DNA from: Xiphophorus maculatus
Taxonomy: Eukaryota > Chordata > Actinopteri > Cyprinodontiformes > Poeciliidae
Length of the DNA: 64,000 nucleotides
Assembly: GCF_002775205.1 (NCBI RefSeq)
Contig: NC_036457.1
Coordinates: 10,020,996-10,084,995, forward strand
Direction: 5' to 3'
Numbering within the stretch: the first letter of the stretch is position 1; every line of letters begins with the position of its first letter. Below are positions 25,131 to 36,800 of the stretch, piece after piece. The notes below the pieces were generated by a model. The model did no database searches, was not told where the DNA came from, and saw nothing but the letters and a program-made list of their open reading frames with translations. Both the position numbers and the translations under genes were made by a program.

Positions 25131-26067
25131 CCTTACACAAACTTATAAAGCTATAACATCACAAAGAGAGCCTTCCCAAATTGCGCAAAGTAATCTTAGT
25201 GCAAAAAGCTTCTGAATTTGAATTAATTGATTAAAAAGTTTAAAATGAAATGTCTTTCATTCTAGTGTTTGGCAAACTAAAAATTTCGTTTAAAAACAAA
25301 AAAGCAATGGTGATGTGTGTTTTTCTTTTTCACTGTAAATGATCCGTTTTCAACTGCATTTTATGTTCAAAAGAGAAATCGTAGGGTTTGCTCCTTAAAT
25401 GTTCAGGAATCAGATGTCAAGGTAAGTATCGCACCTGAGTGCAAATACATAAAAAAAGATGAGTCTAGACAACTTTGAGAAATGTAATTTCTCTCTACAA
25501 CAGGTTTTTAATCTGCAAGAATATAAGATATTGTCAATCAAATATATATTGTTCAAGAACAGAAATGAGAGGTTCACTCTTTTTAAATTCATACGGAAAC
25601 GATGAACACCACATTGACAAAGTTTGACACAGAGCCCTCATCTCAATTTTTAAGGAGCATATTTCTTGACTTACCCTTCCGATTTTTATGACAGGTCAAG
25701 TGGAAAACTAGCAGTTCTGATTATACATATTTCTGTGCAATAGCCCTGGAATAAAATTAAGACACCAGGAAACATTAAGGGTGGGAAATAAAACAGCCAC
25801 AGTAAATGACCTAAAAGGCAAAGATAATGACTTCTTGCAGTAATTGCACCTATTTTCATCTAAGGTCTCACTGACAAAGCAGACAATTTATCTTTTAAAG
25901 AACATCAATTGTAATGCACATTTTAGTAGCAACTTCCAGCAGTTTTGTCAAATGGTCTCCAACCTGAACTCAGCCATATAAAAGGTCAACAGGTGAGCAA
26001 CAAACTGATGTGACACTCAATATTGAATGTGAACGTTCTATGTGCATCGATTCAAACAGTGGTGTCA

Positions 26068-27335
26068 GAAAGTATTGCCCGATCAAGTAATTGTTGCAAA
26101 AATGCAGCAGATATGTTTCAGATTATTAAACACATTTTATTCTATCACCAAAGTGAACAGAAAAAATATTTTTAAAAGATGACTATCCAAACTAACCTGG
26201 CCCTATGTGGAAAATTAATAGCACCCCTTTTAAAGTCGTGATTAACCACATTTTTTAGAAAACTGAATTCAAATTTCTTAGCTACATCCAGCTCAGATTA
26301 CTACAAATAGCTCAACCGCTATTGCCATAACTGAATCATTATCGGGAAATTTTTCATTATTATAAGAACCCACCATGATAGCAAACATTATGGTCAGGTT
26401 TGCGGTTATATTTTTATCTGTTAGTTCCATCAGAGCATCAGTAAATAACTATTTGAAAATATGAAAAAATGCAATTAATGTGCACTTTATATTTAACACT
26501 AAATCTTCACTAGTCAACATGGTGAACTACAGGCACATATTGGATAATAGTGTTTTAATATCTTATATGCTGTGATGAAACTCATCAGTAATTGCCAATA
26601 AAATAATACAATGACTTTTTAAATCCTGATCACATATCTTTATTGCAATAAGGATCACAACATATTGGGGAAAAAATTAAGCTCATTTTGTTCACACCCA
26701 AATGTCAGACCAGTAGAACAGGTGATGACTTAAAATGTTTCAGAACTTACCAAAATTACTCCAGGAGTACATTGACAAATCATTCAGGAGGTCACAAAAT
26801 AAGCTATATCAACATCAGCACATTAGCTAAAAAAAACCCATCTTCATGACCTCAAAGACATTTGGCAAAAATATTCTGTAAACTGAAAGGAAAAGCCGAA
26901 CTTTCTTCAAGTGTTCTGTTGTATCAGGGTTAAAATTATCAGCATTTCCAAAGAGAACATGCTGTTCAAACACTGCAGTACAAGTTTGATGGCCTGCAGT
27001 TGATTTGTTGTTCAGAAGTTGGAAAGGCTGTCGTAATTCATAGATTAATTCTGCTCTCTACCAGAAAGCCCTGATTGGGAATGTCTTATCCATTTGTAAG
27101 CTTAAGCTCACTTCAGTTATCCAGCATGACAATGACTCCAAGGATTTGGAGTGGTCTAGTAAAAGTCTGAATCTCAATTCAATTGAGATGCTGTAGCGTG
27201 TAACATGCCAATTATGCTGGGAAAAAAAATACCAAGATTGGACCAAAATTCCTCTTGTAAAAGTTTCATGACCAGTTATTGCAAATATTTATAAGGTTAA
27301 GGTGGTAATTACTTTTTCACAAGGGGCCAGACTGT
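26068..27335. mobile_element. Decayed near-full-length Tc1-like element between ESR1 and ARMT1
   Basis: The left end AGTATTGCCCGATCAAGTAA and the right end GGTAATTACTTTTTCACAAG with GGGCCAG are the worn inverted ends of a Tc1-like family. At 27118-27145 the plus strand reads CATGACAATGACTCCAAG, that is HDNDSK, the catalytic DNDPK block of Tc1 transposases. The size of about 1.27 kb suits the family. Frame breaks make it inactive. Confidence 0.55.
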
Positions 27336-27339
27336 TGAG

Positions 27340-28295
27340 TTTATTTTTTCTTTAATAAATAAAGTAATTTCAAAAATGCCATTTGTAATTACTCGGGTTA
27401 TATTTGATGGCCCTATACATTTGAATGACATAAAAAGAAAGAAGTTAGTGAAAAATCATAGACTTATTAGGATTCTAATTAAATTTTGCTGGTTTTATTC
27501 ACCATTATTCCAGTCAACATTTTAACATCTGGGGGAAAAAGTTTTAATGATCTCAACGTTTCATTTATGTTCTCAGTAAAGGAACACAGAGAAAATATCT
27601 CTTGCATTAATTTATTAAATAAGACCTGAAAATAATCACTTTGTTCCAGGAACCCATTTAATTAGTAAAGAGGTTTCGTTTTTTCCTCCAAAACAGAAGC
27701 AGCACATTAAAGTCATATCACTCCTACATCACCATATTTACCCACTTTTATTACCATCAACATTTATTCAACTGAAGAAACTGACCTTCCACAGTGCTAG
27801 ATCAGTTAAATGATTTTCTTGTTTTGCAATTTGTGATGAATTAAAAAGAAAAATCACAAATAACCATTTTAATACCACCAATGTTGCAGCTTTAGGTTAG
27901 ATTTAACAAACCCAAAATATACTTTTAGCTTTTCTATTCTATTCTGCATAAACTGTAAACATTCTGACTTAATTCGAAGTGTTTGATACACAAGTTATCT
28001 GCAATGTAAACCAAACGTGAGATATTAGCAATGTAGACAAATGTACAACCATTGGCAGATGTAGTTCAACTTATAAGTAATTTGCTTAAAAATTATGACA
28101 TTTTAAATATTAGATGGCATTGATATATATTCAGTCTGTTTTTGTGCATTCTGTGAACAAGTTTGAAGTTCTTAAAAAGAAACTTTGATAACTTTGTTTT
28201 GTTATGGCTTAATGGCAGCACCTAATTTTGATGCTCTCTTACAGTAAAATCTGATAAAGTCCAGTCCTCCCAGGCTAATCCTGAGGTCAGGCTTA
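27340..28295 (-). other. ARMT1: Spacer and ARMT1 3' UTR
   Basis: AT-rich sequence downstream of ARMT1. Two minus-strand AATAAA words lie at 27747-27752 and 27763-27768, about 530-550 nt after the stop, and are the best candidates for the ARMT1 poly(A) signal. The synteny position of CCDC170 is between here and ESR1, but no coding trace of it is seen. Confidence 0.4.
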
Positions 28296-31200
28296 CTACT
28301 CCAACTTGGGGCCATGGAATTGAATAACAGCGTACTTCCCATTGGTCATCCATGATGGGTCTTGGGTGCTCAGCTTCTCCCCTTGTCCCGGCTGCAGACC
28401 GACCTGCACATTGGCTTTGAGGGTTCTCAAACTGCATAGTGGTGCAGGCTCAAAACCTCTCAGTGCAGTACAGAAATCCACCGTGTGGCCCCAGTCCCTG
28501 TCCCCAGTCAGCTTCCTGTAGTTGAGATCGCCTTTAAACAGCATCAGGTCTGCTTCCTGCAGGGTTGCGTACAGGTCGGGTGCATCAGCTGCCATGTCGC
28601 AGAACTCGTGGGGCTGAGTCCAGAAAGGATGGTCGTGATAGCTCCAAATACCCTCACTGAGATAGCTCTGCCACTGGTAGCCACTCTTACTCATCCACTT
28701 ATGATTGGCTGCCATAGTCTGGCGGATGGTCCACTGAAAGTCGTTAGCCGTGACATCAGAGACAAACCACGGGAAGCATTTGCCGTGAAAATGAATGTGA
28801 CGCGCGAGGCCTGAAGACACCAGAAAATCTGCTAAGACTAAGTCAGTGACCAGCTCAAAGCCAGCATTGTCAAGCACAATGTCAACTCTGTCTGCAGTTT
28901 TTTTCCTTGACCCCTGCAGCCTTCTTGACGAATTAAGAGTCAACCACACCATGTTGGAATCATTCACCAAGATGAAAGACTGTAAGCTGTTGAGGGAATC
29001 TATTGGACTAGCCTTCTGGGAGTTCTCTTGACCAGCAGAGATGGAAAGATCACATTTGTTCCCCCAAAGAGAAACCTAGAGGAAGTCAAACAGAAAACCG
29101 AAAATCCATGTGATCCTTTTTCTTCTCAATCAATGCTGTTATTCTTTGTAAATGTTACATTATTTTACCAGAGGGAAACAAATTGGGGTTCTGTAGGGAA
29201 AAAAACCCTCTTCTGTATACGGTATTTAGGTTACCAGTGTATCCTAAATACTGTACAGATGGATTACATTTATCTATTCCAACAACACAACCATGTTAAC
29301 GTTATAAAAGATTTCTTGATTTTAAAATGACTTATAAAATAATGTAAAAAAAAAAGTGATATGCTTGACATTTAGAATATTTTGTTGAGTTAAGATGCAG
29401 TTTTAATTCAAATCTGGGTGACCATTACATTTACTTTTTGGTCATTTGTTTTCTGGAATATTTAATGATCATATATTTACATATTCTAATGGGACTCATT
29501 CTCCTGTTAAATCAAGCCTGTATGTTCCCCCTTACTCTGCAGAGCACTCAATACTAACTGTTAAATATACTGACCTGGAGCAGTTTGTTGAAATATTCAG
29601 ACATCTGGTTCTCTGACAGCTTCTCCATGCTCTTCTGAATGTCTCCCAGGTAAGTACACAAAGCCATCACAGCCTGCTGAGACTCAAAAAAACTTTGGGT
29701 CTTTCCCTCGTTAAAGACGTCAAAGTTGTTTATTGGAGGACTGAAAAAAACATGAAAACAGTCAAAAGGACATTTACTTCAAAATAAAATATAGCTAAAT
29801 ACACAACATAAAGGTGTATACATGGTTTTAGTCGCAAGGAAAAACACCCATTTTAAATAAAACCTTGTTAAATATACACTTCTTTTATAACAAAGAAGAT
29901 GATCGAACATATCTAACATCAACGTTTTGGATTTATCCCCATAAAGAAATGATAATAAGCTTATTGAATAGAAGAGGCAATGAACAAAAAATTTACAAGT
30001 TCAAGAAATAACTAACGGCAGTTTAAAACCTCATATTTTTTAGACTTTTTAAGGGTTGGAATAGAAATGATTAAATTCAAGACATGTCCTGCCTGGAACT
30101 ACAGAAAACCTGTAAAATATACTAAATATTTCTATTTTGATTTTAGTATGGTGAAAATGTGTTTAGTCCTATTTAATGACTCGGCAGAAATTCTTCTTGT
30201 CAGCAGGATTTTGGTGTGTCCATGAACAATAAAATATCCATTAATATATCACCCTAGCTAATTTTGATCTCACGCAACCTTGAACTTGTATTGCATTAAT
30301 CAATTCCCACTAATAATTCACTGTAATGTAATTGACTAGATCACAACACACTGCATACAAGTGATACTATACTATCACACTATATATGGCCTGGCTTTTA
30401 AAAGTATTTTCAGCCAACAATCAACATTGACCACATTTCTACAGAAATACAGTTAAGCTAAATAATAACTCTGGATATCATTTTTAATAAAATAGATTCC
30501 GATGATAATACTTATGTTTCCTTATCGCTAAAAACATTGCAGAAACAATTATAACATCAGAAGATTTATGTAAAAAAAAAAAGGTACATTCTACTCACTT
30601 AAGCCAGATTGCCTCTTGTATCCTCCTGTACATGTAGCACTCCACATACAACCAGGGTGACTTGAACCAGCTAACAAGCTCCTGGTCACCCAGCTGGCTC
30701 TGCTGTCTCTGCATGTACTGGTTCCAGGACTCTGTGTCTGACAAGCCGTCCATCAATTCCAGTAGTGGCTTATCGGTTTGTACCTCATTCCTCAGCTTAG
30801 ACAGTAGAGATATTGCTTGTTTCTCTGCACTGATCCCCTCCTTTTCAAAAGAGAATAAAACTTCTAAAACAACTCCTATTAAACATTGAAAATTAACTGA
30901 ATAAAAACATCTTACCTCTCCATATTCCTCAAAAAACTTGTTTTTGTTACGATGTATTGTGTCTATAGCTTTAGTCAAAATGGTTGGCATTCTGTCTCTT
31001 ATAGTCAAATAAGCAAACGACCTAAAGAAAAAAAAAAGACACAAGTTACTCACAGAATTAGACGCTGAATAAAGAGCCATTCATCTACATTTACTCTCTT
31101 CTAATCCACAACACTTAATCAAATTGGACACATTTTTTCTAATCTAGGCTAATGTAAGACTATAAATCAACTTCAGTTCTTGAAACCTATATTTAATTGT

Positions 31201-31942
31201 AAAAGCCTCAAAAGATTTTAACAATATTTCTGGGCTTCTTAATCACCTTACATGCAGTAAAGCTTGAAGATCACAATACACAGACAAGTAAAACCTTGAC
31301 AGAATTATTTTATACAGATTTTATTCTAGAAAACACAGTTTTCAATTCATTGAAACGTTTTGTAATTTGTGATAACTGAAAAAGAAATGCAATTAATAGC
31401 TTACAAGGGATGCAGCTTGAGAGCTTACTAGCTATAAATGCTAAACATGGACAGAATAGTCCAAAACTGTTGAAATATTATGAAACTGTTTTTAATTGTG
31501 AAACCTCCCTTCAAATTGTGAAATTTGTGAAAAATGGCAGTGATCGCATTTGTGGGGCGAGACTGCCTTACATGGTGTCCAGCAGTCTTGAAACTACCCA
31601 TGACATCAGGTGAAAGTAACAATTAAATTGGCTAATTATTTGGTAGCATATTAACACATATACATGCTAGAAGTCAAATCTCTAACACTGAAGTTGAATT
31701 AATTAAATGTGATGCTTGTCTATAAATGCAGACAGAGAGTAGCTCAAAAAAGAAATGCGTTAGCATTGAGCCACCGGTACTGACTGGGACTCTGCTATTA
31801 TATGACTATTGGTTAAATATATCATTGTATTTTCCCGCATTATAAAACACACAGGGAAGTCATTAAATTAGCCATCAACATACCCAGTCACTTTGGCAGA
31901 CAGTGAAGGAGGAACACCGTGGCCAATTTGACCCGCCGCCAT
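28296..31942 (-). CDS. ARMT1: Damage-control phosphatase / acidic-residue methyltransferase 1 (DUF89)
   Basis: ARMT1 (human C6orf211) is a metal-dependent DUF89 protein, described both as a carboxyl methyltransferase acting on PCNA and as a sugar-phosphate/metabolite phosphatase. Exons in transcript order: 31942-31884, 31021-30916, 30840-30599, 29740-29575 and 29075-28296. They total 1353 nt, 450 aa; the human protein is 441 aa. Start MAAGQIGHGVPPSL joins SFAYLTIRDRMP. Diagnostic parts are EEGISAEKQAISLLSKLRNE (exons 2-3), SPWLYVECYMYRRIQEAI, PPINNFDVF (exon 4), SLWGNKCDLS, VLDNAGFELVTDL, PWFVSD, LFKGDLNYRKLTGDR and LKANVQVGLQPGQG. The DUF89 metal ligands appear intact: Asp260-Asn261 (LDN) and Asp298 (FVSD). 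The long last exon carries the catalytic half. The chosen ATG is the only one that gives a homologous N terminus. Confidence 0.95.
30841..30915 (-). other. ARMT1: 75-bp stop-free intron in ARMT1
   Basis: GTAAGATG...GAAAAG lies between the codons of YGE and EGISAEK, in phase 0. It is exactly 25 codons long with no stop, so retention would insert 25 residues (starting VRCFYSV) in frame. The match of the joined protein to the human sequence (HGEEGVEAEK) shows it is normally removed. Confidence 0.85.
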
Positions 31943-32620
31943 TGTTGTTGCAGAGGTAGGCAATTCAAATGTAAACTTTATTGACAACAATTACACGGAC
32001 ATCGCCAAAGTAACCAGCTGAAACTTATGAACAAGTTTTTTGCTTGTCTTTTAGAAATAACCAGTAACAACCCTAAGCATCATTCTTTTCAGATTTTAAA
32101 AAAAGAAGAATTTGATATGTTTATATTGCTGTAGAGTCGTAGAGTTGCGTTTGTTTTGATTTAGTTGTGTTGCTGCCATCTAGCGGCTAAAAAGTAGACT
32201 GCAACTTCAACACTTATTCAAAGACGACGTTGCCCTCACATTCATAACAGGTTTTTAGTTATTGTTTTAAAATATGTTCGCTTTCGGGATGTCTCTTTTT
32301 GGAATTGTTACCGCACTGCGCATGTCAAGTTTGTTGTTTCTGAACGCAGCCAGAGCATCCTGGGTTGCCTGGAGCGACAGTTGTCATGGAGATATTGATT
32401 CGCCCTTTCAGAACAGGCCAGAATTCGAACCCCCCTGGGGTCAAATTAATGGATGCCAACTGCCGTTAAACTCTAAAAAGAACAAGGGGAGAGGGCCCCC
32501 CACGCTACCCCAAAGCACAACCCCCAACTCCCCGGGGCTCTTTGGCGGGAAAATAGGAGGGTTTAAGAGGCTATCTACTGGGAAATAAATTATTCTTAAG
32601 TGAGTTTCAGTTAAGCAGTC
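31943..32620 (-). promoter_or_regulatory. ARMT1: ARMT1 5' flank with promoter-like motifs
   Basis: The sequence just upstream of ARMT1 must contain its promoter. Visible signals are a YY1-like AATGGCGGC at the start codon itself, a CTGCGCATG NRF1-like half site near 32313, a CTCF-like motif at 32173-32186 and a perfect palindromic E2F site TTTGGCGGGAAA at 32541-32552. In human the divergent neighbour here is RMND1; no RMND1 exon can be found. Factor binding is inferred from motifs only. Confidence 0.4.
32173..32186 (-). promoter_or_regulatory. CTCF-like motif, reverse
   Basis: On the minus strand it reads CCGCTAGATGGCAG, 13 of 14 positions of CCASYAGRKGGCRS. It is about 230 bp upstream of the ARMT1 start codon and points toward the forward motif at 4180. 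Confidence 0.4.
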
Positions 32621-32716
32621 CAATTAAATATTAATAGCATAATATATGAGTGTGTAAGAGGAACAGAATATAGTTAACTTCACATGTGAATTCAGTTACC
32701 TTAGCTTGTAATTCTG

Positions 32717-32787
32717 TGTTTAACTGAGTTGGTGGAACTCAGTTAAACACTTTACATTTGTGCACATTTACACACATGTAAATGTGC
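32717..32787. repeat. Two adjacent hairpins
   Basis: The first has 14-bp arms TGTTTAACTGAGTT / AACTCAGTTAAACA with loop GGTGG (32717-32749). The second has 10-bp arms GCACATTTAC / GTAAATGTGC with loop ACACAT (32762-32787). They lie in the spacer between ARMT1 and ZBTB2. No gene is attached. Confidence 0.9.
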
Positions 32788-32989
32788 TGTATTGCCTGTT
32801 GTGATATATAACAGCTAACCTGTGAAATAGAGACTTGGAAGAGCATTAGATTTAAGCCAAGAGGTCATATGAGGGATTGAAGGTTTGGATACAGGATAGG
32901 GCTTCCTCCAAGTTTGAAGGACATCCCCAAGTGATTGGCCACAGTCACATTTTACAGGCTGCAAAGATCCATCCATTAATCCTGGCCAT

Positions 32990-33260
32990 GTTTTTCCCCC
33001 TCTCTCAGATCACTATAGGAACAAGCAGGCCTGTCGTCAGGATGCTGGGGTCCCTGAAAGCAGGAGTCCAGCTGCGTCCACCTCCGGTGTTCATCCACCA
33101 CGGGCCTCCCATCCCCCCGCCGGGGCCCTGCCTGGCCGGATCTGTTTTTCTAAACCGAGAGAGGAGTGACTCACCACTCCGGTTTTAAAACAGGCCAAGG
33201 ACGAGGGGGAGGGCAGCACCACACGTTAAAAAGCCCTGTTTAAGCGGGCCACTTTCAGCT
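32990..33260. other. GC-rich island in the ARMT1-ZBTB2 spacer
   Basis: A short GC-rich stretch stands out from its AT-rich surroundings. An open plus frame (32877-33188) covers it and reads LKAGVQLRPPPVFIHHGPPI, which I do not recognise. A pyrimidine tract plus CAG at about 33003-33008 could be an acceptor. It may be a conserved element, an unrecognised small exon or chance. Confidence 0.3.
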
Positions 33261-33261
33261 C

Positions 33262-35200
33262 AGCACAGATGCACCAGACCTGCTGGTTTTGCTGTCTGGA
33301 AAACTGTGCACTGGCACAAATGTGGCATTAAAATGTTTAGTGCAGGGTATGTTGTTGATTTAAAAATTGATTACTGCAAGGCAAATCAGTTTAACGGAGA
33401 TCAGAGATGGGGAAGTCATGTGGAGGTCCAGTCAGCATCTTTTCAGAAAAAGCTGTTCTGAGAAAGAAACAGGAAGAATTACTGAAGAGATGCCGTATGA
33501 GCAAAGACGTGCAAAACTAAAACTAGTGATTACAATGTATTGATCTTTGTGACAAAACAGTAAGGTGACCCAGCGATAACATAGATAACAGTTTATCTGC
33601 TTTTTTCAATGAACCCCTGCTGTGGGTCTTTCAGCAAACGAAACATGCTTTTGTTCATCTGTCTTTTCCCCCTACTACTGCTTCACTAGTGGCCTCTGTC
33701 AATGTTTTGTTTATAACAGGTGCATATTACTTTATTTTAGGGCTATATGCATGATATTGTATGCCTCTTTTTATATTAGCAGGGTAGAAGCTGGAAAGAT
33801 CCTTATGAGTTCTGCTTCACAGGTTTTCTCCCCCCTCCTGTATCACCCATGTCCATTTACATAGAGTCTCCGCCCAACCTCCTCCTGCAGTGCATGCATT
33901 TTTACTAAGCTAGAACTTGCTTAGTCTGGTTCTTTTCCTACTAAGTAGAAATGCTTTAAAGGTCTGGGGGGAAAAAGGCTGTTTACGTTGTGACAACCTC
34001 AACCAACTTACTGATGACAACATCTGATGACAAAATATTGACACAAATCCAAAGTGCAGTTGTGAGAAGGTCCTCCTACACTTCCTGTGCCTCAGAATAG
34101 GCAACATGTGTGGTTTAGCTGAAGTTCTGTTCTTTGACACTCCTTTCCTCTACTGAAACCTCTTGCGGTGAAAAGGTGAATTTTCAACAGAGTTAGTCAT
34201 TTCACTGTTTATAGCAGTCAATATTTTTATTGCTCAATATTCACTGCCTAGTTTCACAGTAGTGTGTTATTTTCAGATTATGTTGAAACATGAACATCTT
34301 GTAAAAATCATGTCTGTATTAATTAAGCTTTTTATATCACATTTACTAAAACTACCAACAACACTCAAATCAATATTCACATTACTTCTGTGATTTTGAT
34401 TGATATGCAGTAATGTTTTATATGTTTTACAAACTTCACAATGGATATACAGTGTAGAATCATTTGAAAGTAAAAAAAACTAATAAAAATAAATTAGAAT
34501 TTAGAATAAAGTACATAGATGTGAAAGAATTGTACTCATTTGTTATATCATCATACCCTCTTTTAGATGTGTCTTAATATTACTGTATTTATGACTGTGC
34601 AATAACAGTTTAGAAATCACAACAAAAATGCATGCCAAAATATATTTGCCCTGATGGGATTGTAGTAAGAAGGTCAAACAGAATCAACAACTTGTAGGTA
34701 TTTAGCATTAGTGGTTTATTCATTATTAAATAACATCAGAATTGGTCACATTTCGAACAAGCAAGTTAGATCCCAAAGAAAAACGGAAATTAGTTTTAGA
34801 CAGGAAAAGCTGGACAGGTGTCTCGTAATACTCTTACAACTTTTTATTATTAAGGCGACTTTAACCATCTATTAAAACCTAAAATAAGTATTTACGCTCT
34901 GCAATCTTAAATATCAGGCAATATTTTTATACCTGTAGTAAAATTTAAATCTGAGACACAACATAAGCTGATTTTGCTATTTAAAATCAGCTATTTAAAT
35001 TGAGTTTAGAAGAAAATACAAAAATATCAAAGCTGTTATCTGGTTTACCTAACTTCATAACTGTTAATATTTTTTGTTTAATAGATGCATAGATAAATAC
35101 TATATAGACAAAAGTGAGCTTGTAATGTAAATTTTTAAAATGATCTGATATAGCTGGGACATATTAATTCTACCACCACTCTATTGTTATGTTGAGGCGT
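33262..35200. other. Intergenic, nothing recognised
   Basis: About 1.9 kb of AT-rich DNA. Short open frames (33622-33864, 33910-34140) show no family resemblance. No RMND1 sequence, RNA gene or clear repeat was found. Confidence 0.5.
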
Positions 35201-35219
35201 TGTTACCACTATACCCTGT

Positions 35220-36060
35220 GACTGTAGCGGTTGGGTCTCGCCGGCTGTCAGAGAAAGAAACAGAAAAAATGGTTAGCAGGGCTTGGTGCCACGACGGTTA
35301 CACAGTGCGGGAAATTAACGTTAACTCAACCGCCCCTTCAACGGATTTTTACAACGGCTGCTTTTTTTCCCCCCTCATCTCTCCATACTCTCTCTCTCTC
35401 TCTCTTGACTGTTTTCTTCTTTCTCTCCACTCGCAAGTCATGTGATTGTAACGTAAAACCCCTAACCGGAAAACACCGACGGACGACCCTCCGCCGCCAA
35501 CGAATGCTGCGTTTACAAGGAACACAGTTGAAGCTGCAGCGAGCGCAGAGAGGACGGACGGCTGGGTCTCCGGTAGCAAACAAACAAGGGCGATACGGAG
35601 GAACTCCGGTGATTTCAGCAGAGCGCAAGTACGTTTTCCTAGCAGTACATTCACATATGTTCGTTTAGCTAACACTGGTTCGTTATTTTTGCGGTTCGGT
35701 TTGTTTCTGGCCAACTGTAATTGTCACGGGGAAGTTAAAAGAAACGCGTTCGTGACCAGCCCCATCCCCCTTGCGTCTCGCGCTGTCTGTTCCTACGAGC
35801 GCGCGCGCGTTAGTGCGTGTGTGTCCGTTTTCTCGCGCTAGCAACCACGGGAGACCGACGGAGTCCTCTTGTTTTAATGTGCTTTCCCACGATTATTCTT
35901 CGTGTGATTTTGCTGACATATTTTGTGTACCGTATAGAACTGTTTTGTTCCTGCGTCATGTTTACCTTTCTCATACGCTTTCCTCTCAGGCGGTTCACTA
36001 TGTATTTTCAGAGTAACCGAACGTCTCACTACGGAAGCGACAGTTCCACGTGTCTACATC
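35220..36060 (+). promoter_or_regulatory. ZBTB2: CpG-rich block, probable ZBTB2 promoter and 5' exon
   Basis: This block is much richer in CpG than its surroundings (for example GCGCGCGCGCG near 35800). It has GTCATGTGAT and TAACGTAA (35430-35450), ETS-like CCGGAA / CGGAAG words, and CCACGTG near 36044. A plausible non-coding first exon ends at about 35628 before GTACGT. The ZBTB2 coding exon at 39187 has an 8-nt 5' UTR remainder after its acceptor, so an upstream non-coding exon is required. No protein in this block is convincing. The assignment to ZBTB2 rests on position. Confidence 0.5.
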
Positions 36061-36535
36061 ACAGCAGGGGCGGTGCTAGAGCTTTACAAACAAGTTGGCA
36101 AAGACATGGCATTGTGGCAGCTTATTACACCATGTGATTTAAACTAGTGTCATTTAAAGCAACTCTGTAGTAGTCCTAATAAATTATGTGATCAGGCGCA
36201 TATAGATACTTACGGTTATTTTCTAGACAAATTGTTTCAGATATGCCCAAAATGAATATGTCACGACTTCAGAAACATTTTGTACTGTATATATATTGAT
36301 AATCCAGTAATAACAATATAACTTTTAATAAAATCAGCCACAAAGACTTTTAGGCCTCACTCAGGGTTTCTCATGCATTGCTGAAATAAAGTTTTACCTT
36401 AATAAAATGAAACTATGTTAAGTCAGTAATGACTAACATTTTTCCCTTTTAAGTGGAATAAATTTAAACTTATGCTTGTTGTTTATTTGTTCATGTATTA
36501 CTTTATATGTTTTGTTATAATTTGTCTTGTTAACA

Positions 36536-36800
36536 CTGTTGCGCTGAACAACAAAGTTCTCTGGGTGCGATTCCCAACAGGGCCTTTCTGCATGTAGTTT
36601 GTACATTCATTTTATTAAAGTGTGGTTTCTCTGTGGGCAGCCCAGCTTCATAGGTTGCCCTTAGGGTTGTTTGTGAAGAGATGTTTGTCGTGTTTGCCTT
36701 TGATGTGCGTCATGATACATTGGCAAACCAATCCAGGGTGTACCAGTTTCTGACACAAAGACTGCTGGTGCAGGAATATGGAATGGATGGATGCTGTATA
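36536..36800 (+). mobile_element. SINE/LINE-tail-like relic
   Basis: The phrases GGTGCGATTCCCAACAGGGC, CTTTCTGCATGTAGTTTGTA, ATCCAGGGTGTACCAG and the end GGAATGGATGGATG follow the usual order of a very common fish retroposon that ends in a GGATGG tail. The sequence is diverged and has internal deletions. Plus orientation is inferred from the tail. Confidence 0.55.

Noticed and set aside
32274-32588. 104-codon plus-strand frame upstream of ARMT1, considered as RMND1
   Set aside because: The translation has no resemblance to RMND1 or any other family I know, and the patch looks more like promoter DNA.
35231-35668. 145-codon frame in the CpG-rich block
   Set aside because: It is Arg/Ser/Leu-rich as expected of CpG-rich promoter DNA, overlaps open frames in other phases and lacks a recognisable domain.
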